A stretch of DNA of 64,000 nt from JANXDG01 sp964561135. GTDB taxonomy: Bacteria > Elusimicrobiota > Endomicrobiia > DTEH01. The stretch lies in contig CAZLOB010000054.1 of the NCBI GenBank assembly GCA_964561135.1, positions 1 through 64,000 of the forward strand. The letters are read 5' to 3'. Shown in pieces: positions 17,145 through 25,218 of this stretch (position 1 is its first letter; each line of letters opens with the position of its first letter). The notes below the pieces were generated by a model. The model ran no database searches. It saw only the letters and a list, made by a program, of their open reading frames with translations, and was not told the origin of the DNA. Made by a program: the position numbers and the translations under genes.

Positions 17145-19972
17145 AAAACACCTAACTCTTTTAATGCATCAACACACTTTTCACATACACCATAATCAGT
17201 AAGTTTTTTGAAATACACCCAACATCTCGGACATTTAACACCATTAAATTTATGAACATCAACAACAAAACTTTTTTCATCTTTTTCTAAATATTCTACT
17301 TTTACTGATGATACTATAAAGATTGAAGCAAGTATTTTTTCAAACTTCTTAACCACACCTTTATATTTTTCGTCATAAACCTTAAGTTCAACTTCTGCTT
17401 CAAGCGAGCCTCCAATAACATCGTCTTTTCTTAATTTCTCCAGTTGAACATTAACTTCATCTTTTATCCCAAGTATTAAATCCATTTCTTCTTCTAATTC
17501 TTTACTTTTATATTTTTCAACTTGTTGTTCAATTTTTGCAAGATCTACTAAGAATACACTTTCTTCATTTACTAGACCACAATTTTTTGCTTCCTGCCAT
17601 GCTTCTTCAGCAGTAAAAGATAAAACTGGTGAAATAAACGGTACAATTGAAACAAAAATTGTATGAAGCACTTTTTGTGCTGCTTTTCTTTGAGCAGAAC
17701 TTTTAGGATAAGTATATAGTTTATCTTTTAAAACATCGAAATAAAAGTTTGATAAGTCTTTTATAAAAAAGTTTAGTATATTGCTAACAACTCTATGAAA
17801 CTCATAGTTTTCATACGCATCAATTATATTTTCTACTACACTAACAAGTTTTGACAATATATATCTATCTAACAAATCAAATTCAAAATCTTTTTCTTCT
17901 ACTGAAAAATCGAATAGGTTACCAAGTATGTATCTTATTGTATTCCTTATTTTTCTATATGTATCTATTAATCTATCAACGATTTCTTTTGAAATCCTTA
18001 CATCTAAACTATAATCGCTTGAAGCTGACCATAACCGTAATATTTCCGCACCATGATGTTTAATTATATCTTGTGGTGCAATAACATTACCTAAAGATTT
18101 TGACATTTTTCTTCCTTCACCGTCAACAACGAATCCATGTGTTAAAACTGTACCGTATGGCGCAGTTCCATCAACTGCAGTTGAAACTATTAACGATACT
18201 TGAAACCAACCACGGTGTTGATCAGAACCTTCAAGATACATTACATTTTGTGGCGAAAATTGTAAATTTAAAGAATTAAGTGTTTTATAAGAAACTGCTG
18301 AATCATACCAAACATCTAATATATCTTTTTCTTTTTCAAACTCAGTTCCTCCACATACTTCACATTTAAACTCTTTTGGCAAAAACTTTTTTATATCATA
18401 TATGAACCAACTATCTGATCCTTCTTTTGCGAAAATTTCTTCAACATTTTTCAAAATTTCTTTTTTTAAATAAACAGTACCACAGTTTTTACAATAAACT
18501 GCTGGTATCGGAACACCCCAATACCTCTGTCTTGATAAACACCAGTCAGGACGTAATTCTACCATTGATGATATTCTGTTTTCTCCTGTTTGAGGTACCC
18601 ATTTTACTTTTTTTATTTCATTTAACATTTTTTGTCTCAAATTTTTGTTATCTATTAACAAAAACCATTGTTCAGTAGCACGAAATATAACGGGTTTCTT
18701 ACAACGCCAACAATGTGGATACGAATGTACAACTTTGCCTGCGTATAAAAGTATGTTTTTTTTACGTAAATATTCAATAATTATCTCATTTGCTTTAAAC
18801 ACTTGTTCATTATAAATCTTTATCTCAAAGTTTTTAAATGTTTCGTCATCAAATCTACCTTTAGCATCAACCGGAGAGTATATTGGTAGGTTATATTTTA
18901 TTCCTAAAAGATAATCTTCTTCTCCATGACCTGGAGCAATATGGATAACACCTGTACCTTCATCTGTTGATACATTTTCGTAAGGAATACAATACGACAC
19001 ACGTTCAATAAACGGATGTTTACATATTGTAGTGGATTCTTTTTGTTCTTTAGCAATTTCTGAACCATAAAATTCTTTAATTACAAGAAGTTTTTTACCA
19101 ATTAAATTTTCCAAATGTTCAAGACGAGTGGAAATAAGGATATAGTATTCATCATCATTTTTTACTAACACATATTTTGTATCAGGTTTTATTGCTAAGG
19201 CTAAGTTTGCAGGTAAAGTCCAAGGTGTTGTTGTCCAAATAAGTATGTATAATTTACTTAATTCTTTATCTTTAGCAGGAGTTAAATCAATTCTGAAATC
19301 AAAATTTTTTGCTATCTGTATTACTGGAAATTTTACATAAATTGAATCAGATGTTTTATCTTCATACTCTACCTCTGCCTCAGCTAAAGATGTCTCACAG
19401 TTTATACACCAAAATACCGGTTTTTTACGTTTAACAATATACCCTTCTTCAACAAGTTTTGAAAATGTAGCAATTATATTTTTTTCATACTGAGGCGACA
19501 TCGTTAAATAAGGCTTCTCCCAATCAGCAAAAACTCCTAAACGTACAAACTCTTCTTTTTGTATCTCAACATATTTCTGTGCATAATCTTTTGCTTTTTT
19601 TCTAAACTCGACTTGCGAAATTTGTTCTTTAGTAATTTTAAGTTCTTTAAACAACTGATATTCAATTGGCAGACCATGACAATCCCAACCAGGAATAAAA
19701 GGTGAATAAAAACCGTTCATACTTTTATATTTGACAACAATATCTTTTAATATCTTATTTAGCGCATGACCAATATGTATTCTACCATTAGCATAAGGAG
19801 GACCATCATGAATAATAAAAATAGGATTATTTATATTTTTTTGTAAAATTTTTTGATAAACTTTATTTTCTTGCCAAAATTTAATAATTTGTGGTTCTTT
19901 CAAAGAAAGGTTTGCTTTCATTGAAAAATTTGTTTTAGGAAGATTAACTGTAGTAGAATAATCTACTTCCAT
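17141..19972 (-). CDS. ileS: Isoleucyl-tRNA synthetase
   Basis: 943 residues. This class I synthetase has HIGH at 66-69 and KMSKS in the GRKMSKSLGN block, a CP1 editing domain with TTPWTLP, an anticodon-binding domain, and a C-terminal zinc ribbon (CPRCW then CEKC). Start: the ATG at 19972 has GGAG six bases upstream, whereas an in-frame ATG at 19984 has none. Size and domains match bacterial-type IleS. A promoter is proposed upstream at about 20007-20036, so ileS heads the ileS-lspA-lgt-rluD run. Confidence 0.97.
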   Translation of the reverse strand: MEVDYSTTVNLPKTNFSMKANLSLKEPQIIKFWQENKVYQKILQKNINNPIFIIHDGPPYANGRIHIGHALNKILKDIVVKYKSMNGFYSPFIPGWDCHGLPIEYQLFKELKITKEQISQVEFRKKAKDYAQKYVEIQKEEFVRLGVFADWEKPYLTMSPQYEKNIIATFSKLVEEGYIVKRKKPVFWCINCETSLAEAEVEYEDKTSDSIYVKFPVIQIAKNFDFRIDLTPAKDKELSKLYILIWTTTPWTLPANLALAIKPDTKYVLVKNDDEYYILISTRLEHLENLIGKKLLVIKEFYGSEIAKEQKESTTICKHPFIERVSYCIPYENVSTDEGTGVIHIAPGHGEEDYLLGIKYNLPIYSPVDAKGRFDDETFKNFEIKIYNEQVFKANEIIIEYLRKKNILLYAGKVVHSYPHCWRCKKPVIFRATEQWFLLIDNKNLRQKMLNEIKKVKWVPQTGENRISSMVELRPDWCLSRQRYWGVPIPAVYCKNCGTVYLKKEILKNVEEIFAKEGSDSWFIYDIKKFLPKEFKCEVCGGTEFEKEKDILDVWYDSAVSYKTLNSLNLQFSPQNVMYLEGSDQHRGWFQVSLIVSTAVDGTAPYGTVLTHGFVVDGEGRKMSKSLGNVIAPQDIIKHHGAEILRLWSASSDYSLDVRISKEIVDRLIDTYRKIRNTIRYILGNLFDFSVEEKDFEFDLLDRYILSKLVSVVENIIDAYENYEFHRVVSNILNFFIKDLSNFYFDVLKDKLYTYPKSSAQRKAAQKVLHTIFVSIVPFISPVLSFTAEEAWQEAKNCGLVNEESVFLVDLAKIEQQVEKYKSKELEEEMDLILGIKDEVNVQLEKLRKDDVIGGSLEAEVELKVYDEKYKGVVKKFEKILASIFIVSSVKVEYLEKDEKSFVVDVHKFNGVKCPRCWVYFKKLTDYGVCEKCVDALKELGVL

Positions 19973-20006
19973 ACTTTTCTCCATTTCATAAGAAATTTTA
20001 GATTTT

Positions 20007-20036
20007 ATTTTACATAAAAACTTAATTATAAATCAA
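20007..20036 (-). promoter_or_regulatory. Possible promoter for ileS
   Basis: On the minus strand TTGATT (20031-20036) and TAAAAT (20007-20012) are 18 bases apart, between the trpG terminator and ileS. In such AT-rich DNA chance matches are frequent, so confidence is moderate. Confidence 0.45.
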
Positions 20037-20083
20037 GTATTTAAAAAGTTTTTTTACAATAAATGATACGAAAAGTTTAATCT

Positions 20084-20109
20084 AAAAAGAAAAGATTATT
20101 TATCTTTTC
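20084..20109 (-). terminator. Rho-independent-type terminator overlapping the trpG stop
   Basis: On the minus strand GAAAAGAT, a five-base loop and ATCTTTTC form an eight-base perfect stem followed by five Ts. The 5' arm includes the last codons and stop of trpG. It would end the ppdK-to-trpG transcript. The stem is A/U-rich, so strength is uncertain. Confidence 0.6.
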
Positions 20110-20702
20110 ACAGTTAACATAAAAAAATTCAATAATAAGTTTTTACCTACAACAGTAAGAATTGATTCAGGATGGAATTGAACTCCTTCAACAAAACAGT
20201 TTTTTTCTTTTAACCTTACGCCCATTATGATACCGTCTTTTGTCCAACTAGATATTTCTAAATTTTTTGGCAAGCTATCTTTTTCTGCAACTAACGAGTG
20301 ATATCTTGTTGCAATAAAAGGATTTTCTATATTTTTATATATTGTTTTTGTATCATGATAAATTTTTGATGTTTTCCCATGTACAACTTTTTTTGCTCGA
20401 ACAATTTTACCACCAAACGCTTCAACTATACATTGGTGTCCTAAACATACACCTAAAATAGGAACCCTGTCATAAAATGTTCTGACAACCTCGCATGAAA
20501 TACCAGCTTGTTTAGGTGTACATGGCCCAGGCGAGATGATTATATATGAAGGATTAAGTTTTTTTATTTGTGATATTGTTATTTCGTCATTACGATAAAC
20601 TTTTATAGGCATAGAAATTTCTTTATGTTTTAAACAAAGTTCACCAATATATTGCACAAGATTATATGTAAACGAATCGTAATTGTCTATTATTAATATC
20701 AT
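20100..20702 (-). CDS. trpG: Anthranilate synthase glutamine amidotransferase subunit
   Basis: 200 residues. This class I amidotransferase has IIDNYDSFTYN at the start, the oxyanion SPGPCTPKQAG, the nucleophile Cys in LGVCLGHQ, and the HPES catalytic His/Glu. It supplies ammonia to TrpE, and could also serve 4-amino-4-deoxychorismate synthesis as PabA. The ATG at 20702 is preferred over a TTG at 20720 that would overlap trpE. It follows trpE by four bases and ends in a terminator hairpin. Confidence 0.94.
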   Translation of the reverse strand: MILIIDNYDSFTYNLVQYIGELCLKHKEISMPIKVYRNDEITISQIKKLNPSYIIISPGPCTPKQAGISCEVVRTFYDRVPILGVCLGHQCIVEAFGGKIVRAKKVVHGKTSKIYHDTKTIYKNIENPFIATRYHSLVAEKDSLPKNLEISSWTKDGIIMGVRLKEKNCFVEGVQFHPESILTVVGKNLLLNFFMLTVKR

Positions 20703-20706
20703 ATTT

Positions 20707-22221
20707 TTACGACTCTGCAACTTTTACAGCTAAAAATAAAGCTTTCGCTTTATTAATTGTTTCCTCGTATTCTTTTTGTGGAATGGAATCAGCTACAATT
20801 CCTGCTCCTGTCTGAATATAAACAATTTTATTATTATAAACTATAGTTCTTATTGTAATAGCCATATCCATATCTCCAGTTAAACTAAAATATCCAACAC
20901 TACCCGCGTATGGGCCACGAGTTGTACCTTCTAATTCTGATATAATTTGCATAGCACGAACTTTTGGAGCACCTGAAACTGTACCTGCAGGAAATGTCGC
21001 CTTCAACACATCAATACAATCATATTTCTCCTCTAACAACCCTTTTACTGAGGTTACTAAATGCATTACATGAGAAAATTTTTCTATAATTTTAAACTCA
21101 GGCAAAGTTATACTACCTATCTTCGATACTTTACCAATATCATTCCTTGCTAAATCTACAAGCATGATATGTTCAGCATTTTCTTTCTCTGATGAAATCA
21201 AATCTTTTTCAAAAAAATTATCTTCTTCTTCAGTTAACCCCCGTGGTCTTGTACCAGCAATAGGTCTTGTTTCAACAACATTTTTTTCTTTTCTTACCAA
21301 AATTTCTGGCGATGAACCAATAAGTACTAAATCATCAAACTTTAAATAAAACATATATGGTGACGGATTTATAGTTCTTAGTGCACGATAAATATCAAAC
21401 GAGTTTGCAGTAGTCTTTTTTTTCCATCTGTTTGAAAGAACAACTTGGATTATATCACCGTTAAGTACATAATTTTTTGCTTTTCTAACGATATTCATGA
21501 ATTCATTTTTTTGTTTCACACATTCGTACTCAGACAAAATTTTTTTGTTAAAACTAAAATCAAAATTTAATTCTTTAGGTATACTTACAGTAGTATAAAT
21601 TGTTGTTACAATATTGTTTATTATTTCATTTGTCTCTTTATACAAACTTTCAAAATTAGTTGTTTTATCTTCTACAACGACCAATCTTACAACTTTAAGC
21701 TTGTTCAAATAATGGTCGTATATAAGTACTGTTTTGTTAAACATCAAGAAAACTAATGGAATATCTTTAAACTCGTCTTTTTTCGGTATCTTAACTTTTT
21801 TCTCAATCAAAGGGATTAATTCCCAACTTAAGTACCCTACAAAACCACCAAAAAATCGTGGTAGGTCTTCATTAAAAATTTTCGGTAGTTTATATTGTTT
21901 CAACAAACATTTTAATCGTTCAAAAAGATCAGTATTAACAAAAATTTTTTCATCTTTATTTTTAAGCAGTTTTACACTACGATTATTATAATATGCAAAC
22001 AAAATGTATGGATCATATGAGATAAAAGAATATCTCCCCCAACGAAGGTTTGCTTCTGCACTTTCTAAAAGATAAGAACACTTTTCTTTTGACGCAAGTT
22101 TAAGAAACAAAGATACAGGTGTCTCCGTATCAACAACTATTTCTTTGTATAGAGGTATAACTAAAGGACATTTTTCTTTTTTTATAATTTTTGCAAACTT
22201 TTCTAAGGACAAATTAAGCAT
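20707..22221 (-). CDS. trpE: Anthranilate synthase component I
   Basis: 504 residues. The chorismate-binding domain (about 240-500) has the conserved DIIQVVLSNR, GSSPEIL, TRPIAGTRPRG, ATFPAGTVSGAPK and GPYAGSVGY blocks. The N-terminal domain holds the LLES-A motif of the tryptophan feedback site, which favours TrpE over PabB. With trpG it makes anthranilate from chorismate. The remaining trp genes are absent from the window. No leader-peptide attenuator is possible here because hisI ends only three bases upstream. Confidence 0.95.
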   Translation of the reverse strand: MLNLSLEKFAKIIKKEKCPLVIPLYKEIVVDTETPVSLFLKLASKEKCSYLLESAEANLRWGRYSFISYDPYILFAYYNNRSVKLLKNKDEKIFVNTDLFERLKCLLKQYKLPKIFNEDLPRFFGGFVGYLSWELIPLIEKKVKIPKKDEFKDIPLVFLMFNKTVLIYDHYLNKLKVVRLVVVEDKTTNFESLYKETNEIINNIVTTIYTTVSIPKELNFDFSFNKKILSEYECVKQKNEFMNIVRKAKNYVLNGDIIQVVLSNRWKKKTTANSFDIYRALRTINPSPYMFYLKFDDLVLIGSSPEILVRKEKNVVETRPIAGTRPRGLTEEEDNFFEKDLISSEKENAEHIMLVDLARNDIGKVSKIGSITLPEFKIIEKFSHVMHLVTSVKGLLEEKYDCIDVLKATFPAGTVSGAPKVRAMQIISELEGTTRGPYAGSVGYFSLTGDMDMAITIRTIVYNNKIVYIQTGAGIVADSIPQKEYEETINKAKALFLAVKVAES

Positions 22222-22224
22222 AAA

Positions 22225-22623
22225 TCATTTATACACTTTTTCAGGATCAAAATATTTTTTTTCAACAATTTTTAGTTCACCATTTTTATCTAATTTTCTA
22301 TAAAAACAACTTCTGTATCCAGTATGACAAGCAGCTTCCCCTACCTGCTTAACTTTTATCAACAAACAATCGTTATCACAATCAATATAAATACTTTTCA
22401 ATTGTTGTACATTACCAGACTGTTCTCCCTTCATCCACAATTTTTTTCTTGACCTACTATAAAAATGTACTTTTTTTGTCTTAATAGTTTCTATAATAGC
22501 ATCTTTATTCATATAAGCAACCATCAAAACTTTGTTATCTCTATAATCTTGTATAACAGCAGGAATAAGTCCATTTTGGTCAAACTTAATTTGTTCTATA
22601 AACTCTAAAATTTTCTTATTCAT
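22225..22623 (-). CDS. hisI: Phosphoribosyl-AMP cyclohydrolase
   Basis: 132 residues; HisI domain only, with no HisE fusion. Metal-binding and catalytic motifs are clear: AYMNKDA, SRSRKKLWMKGEQSGN, the DCDNDCLL block (metal Asp residues) and GEAACHTG-x-R-S-C-F (zinc Cys and His). It opens the ring of PR-AMP in histidine synthesis. It overlaps hisA by four bases. Confidence 0.95.
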   Translation of the reverse strand: MNKKILEFIEQIKFDQNGLIPAVIQDYRDNKVLMVAYMNKDAIIETIKTKKVHFYSRSRKKLWMKGEQSGNVQQLKSIYIDCDNDCLLIKVKQVGEAACHTGYRSCFYRKLDKNGELKIVEKKYFDPEKVYK

Positions 22624-23354
22624 ATACTACATACTCGTTGTGCTTCTTCAAAAGATAGAGTTTCAGCGTATAAGGCTTTGCCAATAACCACACCTTTAAC
22701 ACCATAATTTTCAAACTCTTTTATTTTTTTAACATCTTCAATAGTTGTTACTCCACCAGAAAGAATTATTTCTAAACCAAACTCTTTTATTTCATCTAAA
22801 TATTTTTTAATTTTTTCAATATCCACACCTTCAAGCATACCTTCTTTGTCAATATCTGTTATTATTATCTTGTCAACACCTAAATCCACAACTTTTTGGA
22901 CAAACTCTTTAAGTGTAATAGGAACAGTGTCTTTCCATCCACCAATCGAAATTTTACCCTCTTTTACATCACATGCTACAACAATTTTACCTTTAAACTC
23001 TTTTATTATTTTTTTAGCTTCTTCAGGTTTAGTTAACAATATCGTACTTATTATTATTCTGTCAATACCAATTTTATCAAGTTTTTTAACCACAGATAAT
23101 TTTCTTACTCCACCACCAAACTGTATCGGTATTGTTAAACTTTTACGAATTTTTTTAATCAAATCCCACTGTTGTACACATCCTGTATATGCACCATCTA
23201 AATCTATTAAGTGAAGAATCTTTGCGCCACGTGATTGCCACAAACGTGCAATAAATACAGGATCGTTAGAATAAATTGTTTCTTGGTCAATCCTTCCTTG
23301 GGTAAGACGAACACATTTACCTTGATGTATATCGACCGCAGGGATTACTAACAT
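22620..23354 (-). CDS. hisA: ProFAR isomerase HisA
   Basis: 244-residue TIM barrel. Catalytic Asp8 (IPAVDI) and Asp129 (ACDVKEG) are present, along with phosphate-binding FGGGVR and LSGGV. It isomerises ProFAR to PRFAR in histidine synthesis. It sits with trpE/trpG rather than with hisF, hisH or hisB, which leaves open a PriA-like second role as TrpF; sequence alone does not decide this. It overlaps hisI by four bases and follows accC by two. Confidence 0.93.
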   Translation of the reverse strand: MLVIPAVDIHQGKCVRLTQGRIDQETIYSNDPVFIARLWQSRGAKILHLIDLDGAYTGCVQQWDLIKKIRKSLTIPIQFGGGVRKLSVVKKLDKIGIDRIIISTILLTKPEEAKKIIKEFKGKIVVACDVKEGKISIGGWKDTVPITLKEFVQKVVDLGVDKIIITDIDKEGMLEGVDIEKIKKYLDEIKEFGLEIILSGGVTTIEDVKKIKEFENYGVKGVVIGKALYAETLSFEEAQRVCSI

Positions 23355-23356
23355 AA

Positions 23357-24730
23357 TTATACCTGTTCGTATATATATTTTTGCAAGAAATTTGTTGAAA
23401 TATCGCCTTCTATAAATGCTTGTGTCTGCAAGACCTTCTTATGGAAAGGAATTGTTGTTTTTATACCACTAATTTTAAACTCGTCTAAAGCACGCATCAT
23501 TTTTTTTATCGCATTGTTTCTATTCCCAGCTACTACAATAAGTTTTGCTATCAAAGAATCATAAAATGTTGGTATAGTATATCCTTGATAGATATGTGTA
23601 TCTACTCGTACACCGTTACCACCAGGAAGGATAAGCCACTCAATTTTACCAGGCGACGGTATAAAATCTTTATCAGGATCTTCAGCATTTATTCTACATT
23701 CTATTGCATGCCCTGCTATTGATATATCATCTGAGGAAAAACTTATTTTTTCTCCGGAAGCGATCAGAATCTGTTCTTTTATTAAATCTAATCCTTTTTT
23801 CTTTTTTATTAAAGAAACCATTTCTGTTACTGGATGTTCAACTTGTATCCTTGTATTCATTTCCATAAAATAAAAATTTCCTTTTTTATCCATTATAAAT
23901 TCTACTGTACCCGCGGATACATATTCAATCTCTTCACAAAGTCTTACTGCAGCACGGCCTAAATGCCTTCTTAACCTTTCATCAACTATAACACATGGAC
24001 TTTCTTCTATAAGTTTCTGATGTCTTCTTTGTACAGAACAATCTCTTTCTGGAAAGTATACAATATTTCCTTTTTTATCAGCTAAAACTTGTACTTCAAC
24101 ATGTTTTGGTTCTTCAATATATTTTTCAATATATACTTTATCTGAACCAAAAGCTTTTTTTGATTCCTCCATCGCAGTAAGTAAAGCAACCTTAAATGTT
24201 TCTAACGAATGTACGATACGCATCCCTTTACCACCACCACCATGCGCAGCTTTAATAATAATAGGGAAACCTATCTTTTTAACTTCTTTTAGAAGTGCTG
24301 GATCGTCAGGATTACTAATCGCTTCTTCTATTCCAGGTACTACCGGCACACCAGCTTTTTTAGCAGTAAGTTTTGCTACAATTTTATCACCCATTTTTTC
24401 AATATTTTCTTTTGTTGGACCAACAAAAGTTATCCCACAGGCTTCACAAACATCAGCAAAATTTGGATTTTCAGACAAAAACCCGTATCCTGGGTGGATT
24501 GCATCAGCACCTGTTGCTTCACATGCAGCAATTATGTTCGGTATCGAAAGATAACTATCAGTAGCAGGAGCAGGACCTATACAAATTTTTTCATCTGCGA
24601 GTATTGTATGCAAACAATCTCTATCTGCATCAGAATAAATTGCTACTGTTTTTATACCGAGTTCTTTTGCAGCGCGGATAACACGTACTGCTATCTCACC
24701 TCTGTTTGCAACTAAAAGTTTTTTTATCAT
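23357..24730 (-). CDS. accC: Biotin carboxylase
   Basis: 457 residues. ATP-grasp fold with the biotin carboxylase N-terminal domain (KLLVANRGEIAVRVIRA), the glycine loop (KAAHGGGGKGMR), ERDCSVQRRHQK, and catalytic EMNTRIQVEHPVTE. C-terminal domain with ECRINAEDP. It carboxylates biotin on the carrier protein using bicarbonate and ATP. It overlaps accB by four bases. All visible catalytic residues are intact, in contrast to its partner AccB. Confidence 0.96.
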   Translation of the reverse strand: MIKKLLVANRGEIAVRVIRAAKELGIKTVAIYSDADRDCLHTILADEKICIGPAPATDSYLSIPNIIAACEATGADAIHPGYGFLSENPNFADVCEACGITFVGPTKENIEKMGDKIVAKLTAKKAGVPVVPGIEEAISNPDDPALLKEVKKIGFPIIIKAAHGGGGKGMRIVHSLETFKVALLTAMEESKKAFGSDKVYIEKYIEEPKHVEVQVLADKKGNIVYFPERDCSVQRRHQKLIEESPCVIVDERLRRHLGRAAVRLCEEIEYVSAGTVEFIMDKKGNFYFMEMNTRIQVEHPVTEMVSLIKKKKGLDLIKEQILIASGEKISFSSDDISIAGHAIECRINAEDPDKDFIPSPGKIEWLILPGGNGVRVDTHIYQGYTIPTFYDSLIAKLIVVAGNRNNAIKKMMRALDEFKISGIKTTIPFHKKVLQTQAFIEGDISTNFLQKYIYEQV

Positions 24731-25194
24731 ACTTTCTCTTTCTCTTCCTCTTCTAATTCCAAAACAATTAACGGCTGTTTATATTCTACAAATTGTCCAT
24801 CTTCAACTAAAATTTTTTTCACAACACCATTTTTTTGTGAAACAACATCTCTAAACATACGCATTGTTTCTATGATAGCAACTTTTTGTCCTTGTTTAAC
24901 TTTCATACCAACAAAAATAAATGGAGGATGATCTTGTGAAACAGACAACAAAAACTTTCCTACCATTGGTGAAGTGATTATAAACTCTTTTTTTTCTTCT
25001 GTTTGTTGCTCAATTTTAGCTTCTATTGTTTCTTTTTTAACATTCAGAGTTTCTTGCGTAGGGGCAGGAATATTTAATAACTCTCTACGTTTCAACAAAA
25101 TTTTTTCGCCATCAGGTGATACAATTTCTAATTCTTCAATATCTGTTGTAGATAAAAAGTCTATGTATTTTTTTAATTCTTCTAAAGATATCAT
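24727..25194 (-). CDS. accB: AccB-like biotin carboxyl carrier protein with Lys-to-Arg at the biotin site
   Basis: 155 residues. An N-terminal helix (1-20), a Pro/Gln-rich linker (about 40-70) and a C-terminal biotinyl-lipoyl domain (about 72-150) match AccB closely: TSPMVGKF, the thumb segment S-x-D-H-P-P-F, VGMKVKQGQ. The attachment tetrapeptide, normally A/V-M-K-M, reads T-M-R-M: residue 112 is Arg, codon CGT at 24859-24861. Arg cannot be biotinylated. All three codon bases differ from AAA or AAG, so a single read error does not explain it. Either another carrier exists, or this protein has a structural role. It is followed directly by accC. Confidence 0.9.
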   Translation of the reverse strand: MISLEELKKYIDFLSTTDIEELEIVSPDGEKILLKRRELLNIPAPTQETLNVKKETIEAKIEQQTEEKKEFIITSPMVGKFLLSVSQDHPPFIFVGMKVKQGQKVAIIETMRMFRDVVSQKNGVVKKILVEDGQFVEYKQPLIVLELEEEEKEKV

Positions 25195-25218
25195 AAAATA
25201 ATTTTTTTGAAAATTTAT

